64,000 nt of DNA from an uncultured Sphingomonadaceae bacterium (GTDB lineage: Bacteria; Pseudomonadota; Alphaproteobacteria; Sphingomonadales; Sphingomonadaceae): positions 434,001-498,000 of the forward strand of contig CANNCV010000002.1 in NCBI GenBank assembly GCA_947503245.1. Reading direction: 5' to 3'. Positions 9,806 through 18,183 of the stretch are shown in pieces. Position 1 is the first letter of the stretch, and each line of letters opens with the position of its first letter. The translations under genes and the position numbers were made by a program. The notes beneath the pieces are model-generated. The model made no database searches. It saw nothing but the letters and a program-made list of their open reading frames with translations, and was not told the origin of the DNA.

Positions 9806-11233
9806 ATGACACACACACATGATATTATCGTTCTGGGCGCTGGCTCAGCAGGACTCACTGCAGCTGGCGGCTGCGCTATGCTGGGCTTAAATGCGGCCTT
9901 GGTCGAGCGCGGGGAAATGGGCGGCGATTGTTTGAACACTGGCTGCGTCCCTTCCAAAGCGATTATTGCGGCTGCGCACCGTGCCCATGATATGCGCACT
10001 GCCAAGAAATTCGGCATTGAGAATGTTGAACCCAAGGTCGATTTCAAAGCTGTGCACGACCATATTCATGCCGCCATCGCCACCATCGCCCCGGAAGACA
10101 GCCAAGAGCGGTTTGAAGAAATGGGCGTTGACGTCATCCGCGGCAGCGCCAGCTTTACCGGCGCAAAAACACTGACCGTCACGCTAAATGATGGCAGCAG
10201 TAAAGAGATTAGCGCGCCGCGTATCGTTATCGCCACAGGCAGCCGCGCCTTTGTTCCGCCGATAGATGGCATTGATGATGTGCCCTATATGACCAATGAA
10301 AATATCTGGGATCTGACCGAATTGCCCGAGCATTTGATCGTGCTGGGCGGCGGCCCTATTGGCATGGAGATGGCGCAAAGCTTCCGCCGCTTGGGCAGTC
10401 AGGTCACTGTGGCCACTGTCGGCCGGCCTTTCCCCAAAGATGATGATGACGCAGCAGAGATTGTGATCAACAAATTGCGCGGTGAAGGCATTGTGATCAA
10501 TGAAAATGCCCGCGCTCAAGCCGTGCGCAAAGATGGCGATGCTGTGATACTCACCACAGATACAGGCGAAGAAATTTCCGGCAGCCATTTGCTGATCGCC
10601 ACTGGCCGCGAAGTGAATTTTGACGGGCTGGGTCTGGAAAAGGCCGGCGTCGATTATGATAAAGGCGGCGTGTTGGTGGATGATCGCCGCCGCACCACCC
10701 AAAAGCATATTTTTGCCATTGGCGATTGCCGCGCAGGGCCGCGCTTCACTCACACATCGGGCTATGAAGGGTCCAACATCGTTCTGGAAGTCGGCTTGGG
10801 CCTGCCCAGCAAGGTGAATTATAAAGCGCTGCCATGGGTTACCTATGTTGACCCGGAACTGGCCCAGGTTGGCCTGACCGAAAAAGATGCACGCGAAAAA
10901 TATGGCGACAAAATCACTGTTTGGCGCGAAGATTTTTCCCATAATGACCGCGCGATTACCGAGCTTTCGACCGATGGTTTTGTCAAAATCATCAAAAAAG
11001 GCGGCAAGGTCATTGGCGCAACCATTGTCGGCGCCCATGCGGGTGATATGCTCTTGCCTTGGTCAATGGCGATTATGGGCAAATCAAACACTTTTGGCAT
11101 AGCCAGCGTCATCGTCCCCTATCCCAACCGCGCCGAACACAGCAAAGCAGCAGCTTTTGCTTCTGACGAGGCCAAAGTGTTCAACAAATATACTAAATGG
11201 TGGGCCCGAACATTGGCAAAGTTCCGCCGGTGA
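9806..11233 (+). CDS. FAD-dependent pyridine nucleotide-disulfide oxidoreductase (mercuric reductase/dihydrolipoyl dehydrogenase-like)
   Basis: DIIVLGAGSAGLTAAGGCAMLG...GGDCLNTGCVPSKAII...ATGSRAFVPPIDG...FAIGDCRAGPRFTH. Confidence 0.93.
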   Translation: MTHTHDIIVLGAGSAGLTAAGGCAMLGLNAALVERGEMGGDCLNTGCVPSKAIIAAAHRAHDMRTAKKFGIENVEPKVDFKAVHDHIHAAIATIAPEDSQERFEEMGVDVIRGSASFTGAKTLTVTLNDGSSKEISAPRIVIATGSRAFVPPIDGIDDVPYMTNENIWDLTELPEHLIVLGGGPIGMEMAQSFRRLGSQVTVATVGRPFPKDDDDAAEIVINKLRGEGIVINENARAQAVRKDGDAVILTTDTGEEISGSHLLIATGREVNFDGLGLEKAGVDYDKGGVLVDDRRRTTQKHIFAIGDCRAGPRFTHTSGYEGSNIVLEVGLGLPSKVNYKALPWVTYVDPELAQVGLTEKDAREKYGDKITVWREDFSHNDRAITELSTDGFVKIIKKGGKVIGATIVGAHAGDMLLPWSMAIMGKSNTFGIASVIVPYPNRAEHSKAAAFASDEAKVFNKYTKWWARTLAKFRR

Positions 11234-11324
11234 AATATCGCAACTGACCTCGCCCAGATGTCAACACGCCAGAAGCGGACATCTGAAATGCTAAGACATC
11301 TCCGATTTGCCAACTCAACAGAGA

Positions 11325-11823
11325 TCATAAGTTTGGTGACAAATACTCTCTAAGTAGGTCGGGGCAAAGAAACTCAGATTCAAAGAGACTGTCGATCCAA
11401 GGTAGGGAATCAAATCTTGGATAAGTCATCGATCCTTCTGCAAAGTACGCCGCTTTTAATAGTAGTGCACGGGCTTGATCGAACGACAAGTCGCGAAGCT
11501 CCTCAATTCCATCAATCAGCGATTTGAGTTCTGAAATTTCTTCTGGAGATTTGGCGTAGTCGATAGCAAATGCATCTGCTTCCGCAAAAATTCAATCTGT
11601 CCAATTCGGCATTACCAATTTCACCAGCAATATATTTTTCAGCTCCCCTTAATCCATTTCTCAAACCGTCCTGTGGAATGAGGTGTTGATGCTTCCAACA
11701 GCAAGCGACTAGAAACTTATGAAGTTGACGTATCTGAGTGCGGAGGAATCGTGGTTGTTCTTGGTGCAGTCTCGAGAGCATTTTTGGAGCGCTGCTCGAT
11801 GATGTCCATTCTTCGTTTGTCAT
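11325..11823 (-). pseudogene. Frameshifted gene; resembles the T-E-x-W...R-K-L-R-L-F-x-x-A-C-C family common in Planctomycetes
   Basis: Frame 1 MTNEEWTSSSSAPKMLSRLH...LHKFLVACCWKHQHLIPQDGLRNGLRGAEKYIAGEIGNAELDRLN. Removing one base in the A5 run at 11586-11590 continues as FAEADAFAIDYAKSPEEISELKSLIDGIEELRDLSFDQARALLLKAAYFAEGSMTYPRFDSLPWIDSLFESEFLCPDLLREYLSPNL-stop. Confidence 0.65.
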
Positions 11824-12118
11824 GAAATTGTATGGCCTTAGTTGTGCTATCAGCTATCTATACAAAAGGTTGCTAACGTAAGGAAGTCCGTCCGCTTTCG
11901 AGCTAATTTTTGTCGTTAGCAATGATAAGTGTCTAAGTCAGCTTCCACCCCCAATTTACGATATAAGAGGCCACACAGACTGCTTCCACTTTCGGCAATT
12001 GGCGTGCTGACATTTATGACCAAAACCAAGATCGCAAACGGACTTCTTATTAGGCAGAAAAAGATACCAAGCACTCTTTGCGAAAACAGATATGCAATTG
12101 CCAGTCAAAACGAACGCC

Positions 12119-12799
12119 CTAAAAGTTGAAGAAGATATTTACATTGGCGATATGGTCAATGCGATCTGCGCCGTCGCGGAACACCGCTTGGTTGAGGTAA
12201 CCGGGAACCACATCAATACCCTCTGCCAAGGGGATGGAGACGCCAACAAAGTTGCGCCAAACGCTTAACCCGCCGCGCTGAAACTGCGTTTCATTCAACT
12301 CAATAAAAGGTTCGGTATAGGCCACCAGTTTATTATTTTCGCTGATCGGCACGCGCAATTGCACGAAATTGCGAAACCGCCACGATGTGCCATTGCCTTC
12401 TTCGAAAGTCCGCTGTTCAAGCCGCGTTCGTGAATCGAGTGTCAGGCCTTCTTTGTTGAGCAGTTTGACATTTAATTCTTGGTAGAAACGGTGCTCATTC
12501 AGCTCAACCGGGCCGACAGGATCTGTCAAAATATAGGCATAGCCGCCGCCAATATTCACGTTATCATTAATCCGATAGCCAATCAGGCTGCGCAGCAACA
12601 ATTGGCCTAGCCGATCAGCATCATTGGTAAAACGCTCCTGCGCCTCACCGCGCACAAACCAGTCGCCATCATCATCAATATCAACAACGATAAATTGGCC
12701 TGTCCAGATATTGAAATCATTATCCTGCGCCGCTGCTGGTTGGGTGAATAACAGCACTGTAATAACGGCCGGCACAATTTTTTTGATAAAATACAGCAT
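12119..12799 (-). CDS. DUF2490-family outer-membrane protein
   Basis: Signal peptide, then DNDFNIWTGQFIVVDIDDDGDWFVRGEAQERFTNDADRLGQLLLRSLIGYRIN..., alternating beta-barrel pattern ending in NVNIFFNF. Confidence 0.8.
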   Translation of the reverse strand: MLYFIKKIVPAVITVLLFTQPAAAQDNDFNIWTGQFIVVDIDDDGDWFVRGEAQERFTNDADRLGQLLLRSLIGYRINDNVNIGGGYAYILTDPVGPVELNEHRFYQELNVKLLNKEGLTLDSRTRLEQRTFEEGNGTSWRFRNFVQLRVPISENNKLVAYTEPFIELNETQFQRGGLSVWRNFVGVSIPLAEGIDVVPGYLNQAVFRDGADRIDHIANVNIFFNF

Positions 12800-12877
12800 A
12801 GGGTGTTGCCTTATAAAATATGCGATTATGCAAATGACGCTTGGGGCAATATCTCTGTCCATATATGGTTAAATATC

Positions 12878-14029
12878 ATGACCACAATATTTGACGGCCC
12901 GTTTATAGGGAATTGTCAATGTGCCCAATGCCGTACACTTAATTGCACATATAATCAGTGGAAAGCATTACAGAACGCTGTTAGCTGTTGCGGCTCAGTG
13001 AATCACGAAACAGGCAGAAACCCCATCGCTACGCAAATCAACGATAAGACCCGCGCAAAAAATGCTGATATTGTAAGCCCCTTTGCGCTAGCCGAAACGC
13101 CGCGACTAGACCCTGCCAAGTTTCAGGACCCTGATGTTACGGCCAAGGGGGAGACGCGCGCTTCTGTTTATATGACCGGATTGACCACTTTGTGGATCAA
13201 CACAGGTACATTGTGCAATCTGGCCTGTGCATCCTGTTATATTGAGAGCAGCCCGACCAATGATGCCTTGGTCTATATCCGCCATGATGAAGTCGTCGCT
13301 TATCTGGACGAAATACGCGCCGATAATCTGCCCACCGAGGAAATTGCCTTTACCGGCGGTGAGCCATTTATGAACCCCGATATGATCGCGATTATCGAAA
13401 CCTGCCTTGAGCGTGGTTTTAACGTGCTAGTGCTGAGCAATGCCATGCGCCCGATGCGGCGGCATGAGGATGCACTGCTGTCGATCAAAGCGCAATATGG
13501 CGAGCGATTGACGATACGCGTCAGCCTCGACCATCACAGCCAGACGGTCCATGAAGGCGAGCGCGGGGCCAATAGCTGGGACAAGGCTATATCTGGGCTG
13601 AAATGGCTATCCGATAATGGCTTTGCAATTGCGGTTGCCGGGCGGCATCTGGCGGACGAAAGCGATGCCGATGCGCGGGCCGGTTTTCAAGCGCTGTTTG
13701 ACCGTGAAAATCTGCGGCTCGATACAGATAATATGGACCAGTTTATGCAATTTCCCGAAATGGACGATCAGGCCGATATTGCCGAGATCACCACGGCCTG
13801 TTGGGATATATTGAATGTCGCTCCGGACAGCATCATGTGTGCGTCCAGCCGCATGGTGGTAAAGCATAAGGGCGCAGATAAACCGACAGTCGCAGCGTGC
13901 ACATTGCTGCCCTATGATCCGCAATTTGATATGGGCCAAACACTTAAAGAAGCATCACGGAGCGTCAAACTAAACCACCCGCATTGCGCACGCTTTTGCG
14001 TATTGGGCGGCGCAAGCTGCTCGGCTTAA
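12878..14029 (+). CDS. Radical SAM protein (CNLACASCYIESSPTND family)
   Basis: CxxxCxxC (CNLACASC), GGEPFMNPD, C-terminal cysteines (CARFCVLGGASC). N-terminus uncertain: the Cys-rich first ~75 residues may not be coding. Confidence 0.85.
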   Translation: MTTIFDGPFIGNCQCAQCRTLNCTYNQWKALQNAVSCCGSVNHETGRNPIATQINDKTRAKNADIVSPFALAETPRLDPAKFQDPDVTAKGETRASVYMTGLTTLWINTGTLCNLACASCYIESSPTNDALVYIRHDEVVAYLDEIRADNLPTEEIAFTGGEPFMNPDMIAIIETCLERGFNVLVLSNAMRPMRRHEDALLSIKAQYGERLTIRVSLDHHSQTVHEGERGANSWDKAISGLKWLSDNGFAIAVAGRHLADESDADARAGFQALFDRENLRLDTDNMDQFMQFPEMDDQADIAEITTACWDILNVAPDSIMCASSRMVVKHKGADKPTVAACTLLPYDPQFDMGQTLKEASRSVKLNHPHCARFCVLGGASCSA

Positions 14030-14850
14030 CCCCGCAGCGCTTTGCCAATAGGTTCTGAGGTTACCGGATAGCCCAGACCATCAGGCACGCACAAATGCTT
14101 CTCGCCGCCGCGTTCCTCTATAAAGGGGATGATAAGCTGCGCCGGATAATGTCTGGCATGGTCGACCAGCTCGGCATAGCTGGCACATTGCGCAATCTTC
14201 TCCAGGTTGCGCCGCGTCGGGAAGATGATTTTCAATTCATCATTATCTGCGCGGTCCAGCACTTGCTGCGCACTGGCCCAGAACAATGTGCGGTTCTCTG
14301 TATCATCCACTTTGGCCATCTCTTTGCCCAGTGTCGCCCTGGCCAGATAGAAGCGCGTGTCAAATACCCGTGCCTCATTAAATGGCGGGCGCCAGCGAGC
14401 AAAATAGGTCAGCGCATCGGGCTGTAACTGCAACCCGAATGCATCAACATTGGCGGCAAAATTGCTATCACGGCCCGCCTCGGCACGAATAGCGGCAATC
14501 GCCTCACTGCTGGCTGGTTCATGCATCGCAACGGGATAGCTTGCTTCCTCAACAGTTTCACGAATGGCCCCGATACGCGCGGCCATATCCTCCAAAGCTT
14601 CATCTTGCAGCGTATCATCAGCATCACGCTCAAGATAGCGCTTGGCCAGAATATAATCCCCTTGGTCAATCCTGCCGCCGGGAAAGACAGCAGCACCAGC
14701 AGCAAAGGCCATTTTGCCCGACCGCTCAACCATCAGCAATTCAGGTGGTCCATTTTCAACATCATTCACCACAATGATCGTAGCCGCAGCTGTAGGGGTG
14801 ACCAATGGCTTGCCGGTAATAGGGTCCGTTTTTTGGGATGTGTCTGTCAT
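14026..14850 (-). CDS. NUDIX hydrolase family protein
   Basis: GAAVFPGGRIDQGD ... AIRETVEEASYP, a degenerate Nudix box with insertion. Confidence 0.82.
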   Translation of the reverse strand: MTDTSQKTDPITGKPLVTPTAAATIIVVNDVENGPPELLMVERSGKMAFAAGAAVFPGGRIDQGDYILAKRYLERDADDTLQDEALEDMAARIGAIRETVEEASYPVAMHEPASSEAIAAIRAEAGRDSNFAANVDAFGLQLQPDALTYFARWRPPFNEARVFDTRFYLARATLGKEMAKVDDTENRTLFWASAQQVLDRADNDELKIIFPTRRNLEKIAQCASYAELVDHARHYPAQLIIPFIEERGGEKHLCVPDGLGYPVTSEPIGKALRG

Positions 14851-15088
14851 GCCAAATCTATGTGCCATTGGGGAAAGGCTGGCAAGCGCCGGTTGAGAAC
14901 AATATTCGCTATTTCATCTTTTTTGCAAATTTGTCCTAAACATCTTTGCGGGGCTGTCGTTCTTATGCTTGTCCGGATCGAACATCCCATGTGCCACCTT
15001 CCCCTTGCACGGCATATATGGTGAACGATCAAGATAACTCCATGCGTTGATAGGGCTATCTGGTCCTTGCTTTATCAACTTTCCCAAT

Positions 15089-15123
15089 ACGGCAGGCTGT
15101 TTCCCACACAGCCTGCCGTTTTT
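15089..15123 (+). terminator. Rho-independent terminator, + strand
   Basis: Perfect 12-bp stem ACGGCAGGCTGT-ttcccac-ACAGCCTGCCGT followed by TTTTT; no + strand gene upstream. Confidence 0.7.
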
Positions 15124-15145
15124 ATTTGGTCAATATCAATATTGG

Positions 15146-15172
15146 CCGCAGCCTGAAGCTCTCAGGCTGCGG
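15146..15172. terminator. Hairpin downstream of fliA, possible fliA transcript end (no clear T-run)
   Basis: Perfect 11-bp stem CCGCAGCCTGA-agctc-TCAGGCTGCGG. Confidence 0.45.
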
Positions 15173-15181
15173 TTACAGGCT

Positions 15182-15904
15182 TTAAGCGGACATTTTCATG
15201 CGCAGCTTGCCAAGCGCCGCCTTTTTAATCTGGCAAACACGCGCCGCACCAATGCCCAATGTTGCGCCTATCTCTTCCAAATTCATTTCCTCAACAAAAT
15301 AAAGCTGAAGGATAAGCGCCTCTCTTTCCGCCAATTGCCGAATATTCGCGCCCAGCTCTTTCATCAATTGGCCCTTTTCGACCAAAGTGTCCGCACTTTC
15401 CGCCTGATCGGCAAACCACATGGCGTGATCGGAATAAACATCGTCCAACGACTCCACTCGCTCCGAAGCGGTGGCAGACACCAAGGCATGATATTCGGGC
15501 AGTGATATGCCAATCTTGCGGGCCATTTGCTCGTCACTCGCAGCATGGCCTTGCGCATCTTCCAGCAATTTGCGTGTCGCCACCAATTTGCGCCGATTGG
15601 CCATATTGCCGCGCGACATGCGGGCCTCTCTGCGCAGATTATCAATCATCGCGCCGCGCACGCGCACACTGGCATAATGTTTGAAATCAATGCCGCGATC
15701 TTCAAAACCGCGCCCTGCCTCTATCAAAGCCATAAGCCCGATCTGGATTAAATCTTCAATATCGATTGTCTGTGACATGCGGCCATGCACATGCCATGCG
15801 ATGCGGCGCACCAATGGCGTATATTCCGCCAGCAACTTGTCGCGTGCAAAAGCCGGGGCTTGGGCCTTGCTTGTTATGTTTCCAGCGAAAAATTCATGCT
15901 TCAT
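15182..15904 (-). CDS. fliA: RNA polymerase sigma-28 factor FliA
   Basis: LLAEYTPLVRRIAWHVHGRM...DIEDLIQIGLMALIEA...YASVRVRGAMIDNLR...LQLYFVEEMNLEEIGATLGIGAARVCQIKKAALGKLR. Confidence 0.92.
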   Translation of the reverse strand: MKHEFFAGNITSKAQAPAFARDKLLAEYTPLVRRIAWHVHGRMSQTIDIEDLIQIGLMALIEAGRGFEDRGIDFKHYASVRVRGAMIDNLRREARMSRGNMANRRKLVATRKLLEDAQGHAASDEQMARKIGISLPEYHALVSATASERVESLDDVYSDHAMWFADQAESADTLVEKGQLMKELGANIRQLAEREALILQLYFVEEMNLEEIGATLGIGAARVCQIKKAALGKLRMKMSA

Positions 15905-15936
15905 CTTCGTTCTCCCATCAATAGGACAACGAATTC

Positions 15937-15951
15937 GCAATCAGCGTGCCA
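15937..15951 (-). promoter_or_regulatory. Sigma-54 promoter upstream of fliA
   Basis: Reverse strand TGGCACG-CTGA-TTGC: consensus -24/-12 with GG-N10-GC; -12 element about 33 nt upstream of the fliA ATG. Confidence 0.82.
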
Positions 15952-16072
15952 GAAACATTAACTATATGTTTTTAATGGTTATTTACTATATTAAGGACGC
16001 TAAAGTCAGGTTTTTGACAGTGTAAAACCATTGTCACGCCAAATATTTGACGCACCTATATGAACTGCAAAA

Positions 16073-16324
16073 CTATTGGCCGGCGGAGTCATCCAACAGG
16101 TGCAGAGCAATGAGATCGGGTGAGATATTATATTCGCCTTCAGCCAATTGCTTTTTGATCCGGGCTATCTTTATCAGATCCATATGCGGGCCTAGCTCTG
16201 CTAATTGCTGCGCACGCAGGCCTTGGCGTTCCTTAATGCTGACAGGTTTATTGGCGCGGCTTGCATCTTTGCCTTCGATGGGCGACCCGAAGGAGTTATG
16301 AGGAGGCATGATTTCCGTTTCCAT
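16073..16324 (-). CDS. flgM: FlgM-like anti-sigma-28 factor
   Basis: METEIMPPHNSFGSP...HMDLIKIARIKKQLAEGEYNISPDLIALHLLD matches the FlgM C-terminal pattern; adjacent to fliA. Start uncertain. Confidence 0.65.
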   Translation of the reverse strand: METEIMPPHNSFGSPIEGKDASRANKPVSIKERQGLRAQQLAELGPHMDLIKIARIKKQLAEGEYNISPDLIALHLLDDSAGQ

Positions 16325-16379
16325 TTTGTCGTCGCCTTCATTCGCCGCAATTGCTGTCTTTTTTATAGCAAATAGCTTT

Positions 16380-16586
16380 TCACAATTGCGCATGAGCAAA
16401 ATTCTCCACGGCAGAGATAGTCTGGGAATGTAGGGCGACATTATATTTTGTGTTGATTAGCCATACGGCACACTGCGGCCATTCTTTAGCTTTTAGGGCT
16501 GGGAAAGGCCAATTTAAGCGCCTTTTCAGCTTTCCTCCATTTTGGATATAATTATCGTTTGCCGCTGTAAGATATTGGTCAGTCAC
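16380..16586 (-). CDS. Small hypothetical protein upstream of flgM
   Basis: GTG start preceded by GGAGGGG Shine-Dalgarno at good spacing; 68 aa, no family recognised. Confidence 0.35.
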   Translation of the reverse strand: MTDQYLTAANDNYIQNGGKLKRRLNWPFPALKAKEWPQCAVWLINTKYNVALHSQTISAVENFAHAQL

Positions 16587-16714
16587 GCAAAATTCCCCTC
16601 CAAAACGGAGTGGTTATTCGCATAAGTGTTTGTAAGTAAACGGTATTAACTTTCTATTTACCATAATCACTGATCTTTCTCTCACACCGTCACTGAATGA
16701 AGAGGGATCAGACA

Positions 16715-17821
16715 ATGACACATGTCTCGCAAAATGGCCCGCAACTTGGCTCGCAACACGGCTTTGATAAGACCATAGCAGATACGCAGAAGATTATCGG
16801 GGATAGCCCTGCTGTGCTGGCGCTGCGCAATATGATTGCCAGAGTAGGTGCATCAGACGCCTCTGTGTTGATCTGCGGCCCCTCTGGATCGGGCAAGGAG
16901 CTTGTCGCCCGTGCCCTTCACAATGCCAGCAACCGGCAATCCGCCCCTTTTGTTGCGCTGAATTGCGGTGCGATACCCAGCGAATTGGTTGAGTCCGAAT
17001 TGTTCGGGCATGAACGCGGCGCCTTTACAGGTGCCCTGAAGCAGCGGATCGGCCGGTTTGAGCAAGCCGATACAGGCACATTATTTCTTGATGAAATTGG
17101 CGATATGCGCTGCGACATACAGGTGAAGTTACTGCGGGTATTAGAAGACAATATCATCACACGCATAGGCAGCAACACCGCACGGCACGTTAATGTCAGA
17201 ATGGTGTCTGCCACCCATCAGGATATCGACATCGCCATTACAGATAACAGATTTCGCGCAGACCTCTTCTTTCGTCTGGGCGTAGTGATATTGCGGGTGC
17301 CGTCTCTAGCTGAACGGGTTGAGGATATTCCTGCGCTGATCGCACATTTCCAAAAACATGTGCCGGCAAGCAACCGCGCGCGCTTTGATGAAAGCGCCAT
17401 ACGCCATTTGCAGGCTTATGACTGGCCAGGCAATATCCGTGAATTGCGCAACTTTACAGAGCGCGCTGCCATCATGTTCGGCAATCGCATCATTTCAGGT
17501 CGCGATGTCGGCATGTTGCTAGGGCTGCATCCTCTCATTTTGCCGGTTCAGGCGGAAGCGAATATTGCGGCCTATGATAATGGTCAGCATTTTGCTGCGT
17601 CACACATGCCCGGCCCATCTGCGCCATTATATGCAGAAAGGCCCCATGATGAAGAGCCAATCAATTTGAAAAATATGATTGAGACGTTCGAGCAAGATAG
17701 CATTTGCAACGCATTGTCCAAGGCCGATGGCATAATTACAGAGGCAGCACGCTTGCTCAGCCTGAAGCGGACCACATTGACCGAAAAGATGCGCAAATAT
17801 GGTTTGGAAGCAATGTGCTGA
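16715..17821 (+). CDS. Sigma-54-dependent activator (FleQ/FlbD-like, AAA+ plus Fis HTH, no receiver domain)
   Basis: Walker A GPSGSGKE, GAFTGA loop (ERGAFTGALKQRIGRFEQADTGTLFLDEIGDM), R-finger region, Fis-type C-terminus (ITEAARLLSLKRTTLTEKMRKYG). Confidence 0.93.
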   Translation: MTHVSQNGPQLGSQHGFDKTIADTQKIIGDSPAVLALRNMIARVGASDASVLICGPSGSGKELVARALHNASNRQSAPFVALNCGAIPSELVESELFGHERGAFTGALKQRIGRFEQADTGTLFLDEIGDMRCDIQVKLLRVLEDNIITRIGSNTARHVNVRMVSATHQDIDIAITDNRFRADLFFRLGVVILRVPSLAERVEDIPALIAHFQKHVPASNRARFDESAIRHLQAYDWPGNIRELRNFTERAAIMFGNRIISGRDVGMLLGLHPLILPVQAEANIAAYDNGQHFAASHMPGPSAPLYAERPHDEEPINLKNMIETFEQDSICNALSKADGIITEAARLLSLKRTTLTEKMRKYGLEAMC

Positions 17822-17893
17822 TACGTTTTCAAACGCGCACAGAAACGCTCACAGTGCGATTGCAAAGTGCGAAAATATTGGCAAAAATCTTAC

Positions 17894-17921
17894 ACGATTT
17901 TGCATATCGCAGCAAAATCGT
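17894..17921. promoter_or_regulatory. 10-bp perfect inverted repeat, possible activator (UAS) site
   Basis: ACGATTTTGC-atatcgca-GCAAAATCGT; centred roughly 90-100 bp upstream of the sigma-54-like promoter at 18000. Confidence 0.4.
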
Positions 17922-17999
17922 CGGTAAATTTTACATGAGCGCAAAGGTTACGCGCCCATTAACCATCTAAGTGATTGAAAAACTATCAACCCGAAAAAC

Positions 18000-18015
18000 T
18001 GGCACAGACCATGCT
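18000..18015 (+). promoter_or_regulatory. Sigma-54-like promoter
   Basis: TGGCACA-GACC-ATGCT: GG-N10-GC spacing, full TGGCAC, one mismatch in TTGC. Confidence 0.6.
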
Positions 18016-18025
18016 TATTACAGAG

Positions 18026-18183
18026 CAACTGCATGGTCTTGGTCGCAGTCATCATAGGGGGTTGGCCGTATTTTTGGTCTCTTACGCCGCCCCCCAAGAG
18101 TTTCGAAGCGCAGATATTGTTCCGTTAATTCTGCACTTCAATAATAAAGCCGCGCCCTTCCCGACAGAAGGCGCGGCTTTTTT
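18026..18183 (+). ncRNA. Candidate structured small RNA (sigma-54 dependent?)
   Basis: Hairpins ACTGC/GCAGT, GGGGG-GGC-GTA/TAC-GCC-CCCCC, GAAGCGCAGA/TCTGCACTTC, then terminator AAGCCGCGCC/GGCGCGGCTT+T6; no + strand CDS follows. Confidence 0.55.
18147..18183 (+). terminator. Rho-independent terminator
   Basis: AAGCCGCGCC-cttcccgacagaa-GGCGCGGCTT followed by a T-run. Confidence 0.8.

Noticed and set aside
9673-10047. N-terminal extension of the arsM ORF (476 aa)
   Set aside because: Extension overlaps the oppositely oriented FAD oxidoreductase and its promoter; arsM homology begins at MNIENSREYYGQVLGG.
10184-11038. 284-aa minus-strand ORF
   Set aside because: Antisense to the clear FAD-disulfide oxidoreductase.
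12878-14029. Calling the radical SAM gene ArsS to complete the arsenosugar pathway
   Set aside because: Motif is CNLACASCYIESSPTND, not the CNQxCxHCHVDAGP-type ArsS signature, and the expected Cys-rich C-terminal domain is not evident.
14521-15024. 167-aa + strand ORF
   Set aside because: Mostly antisense to the NUDIX gene; composition not protein-like.
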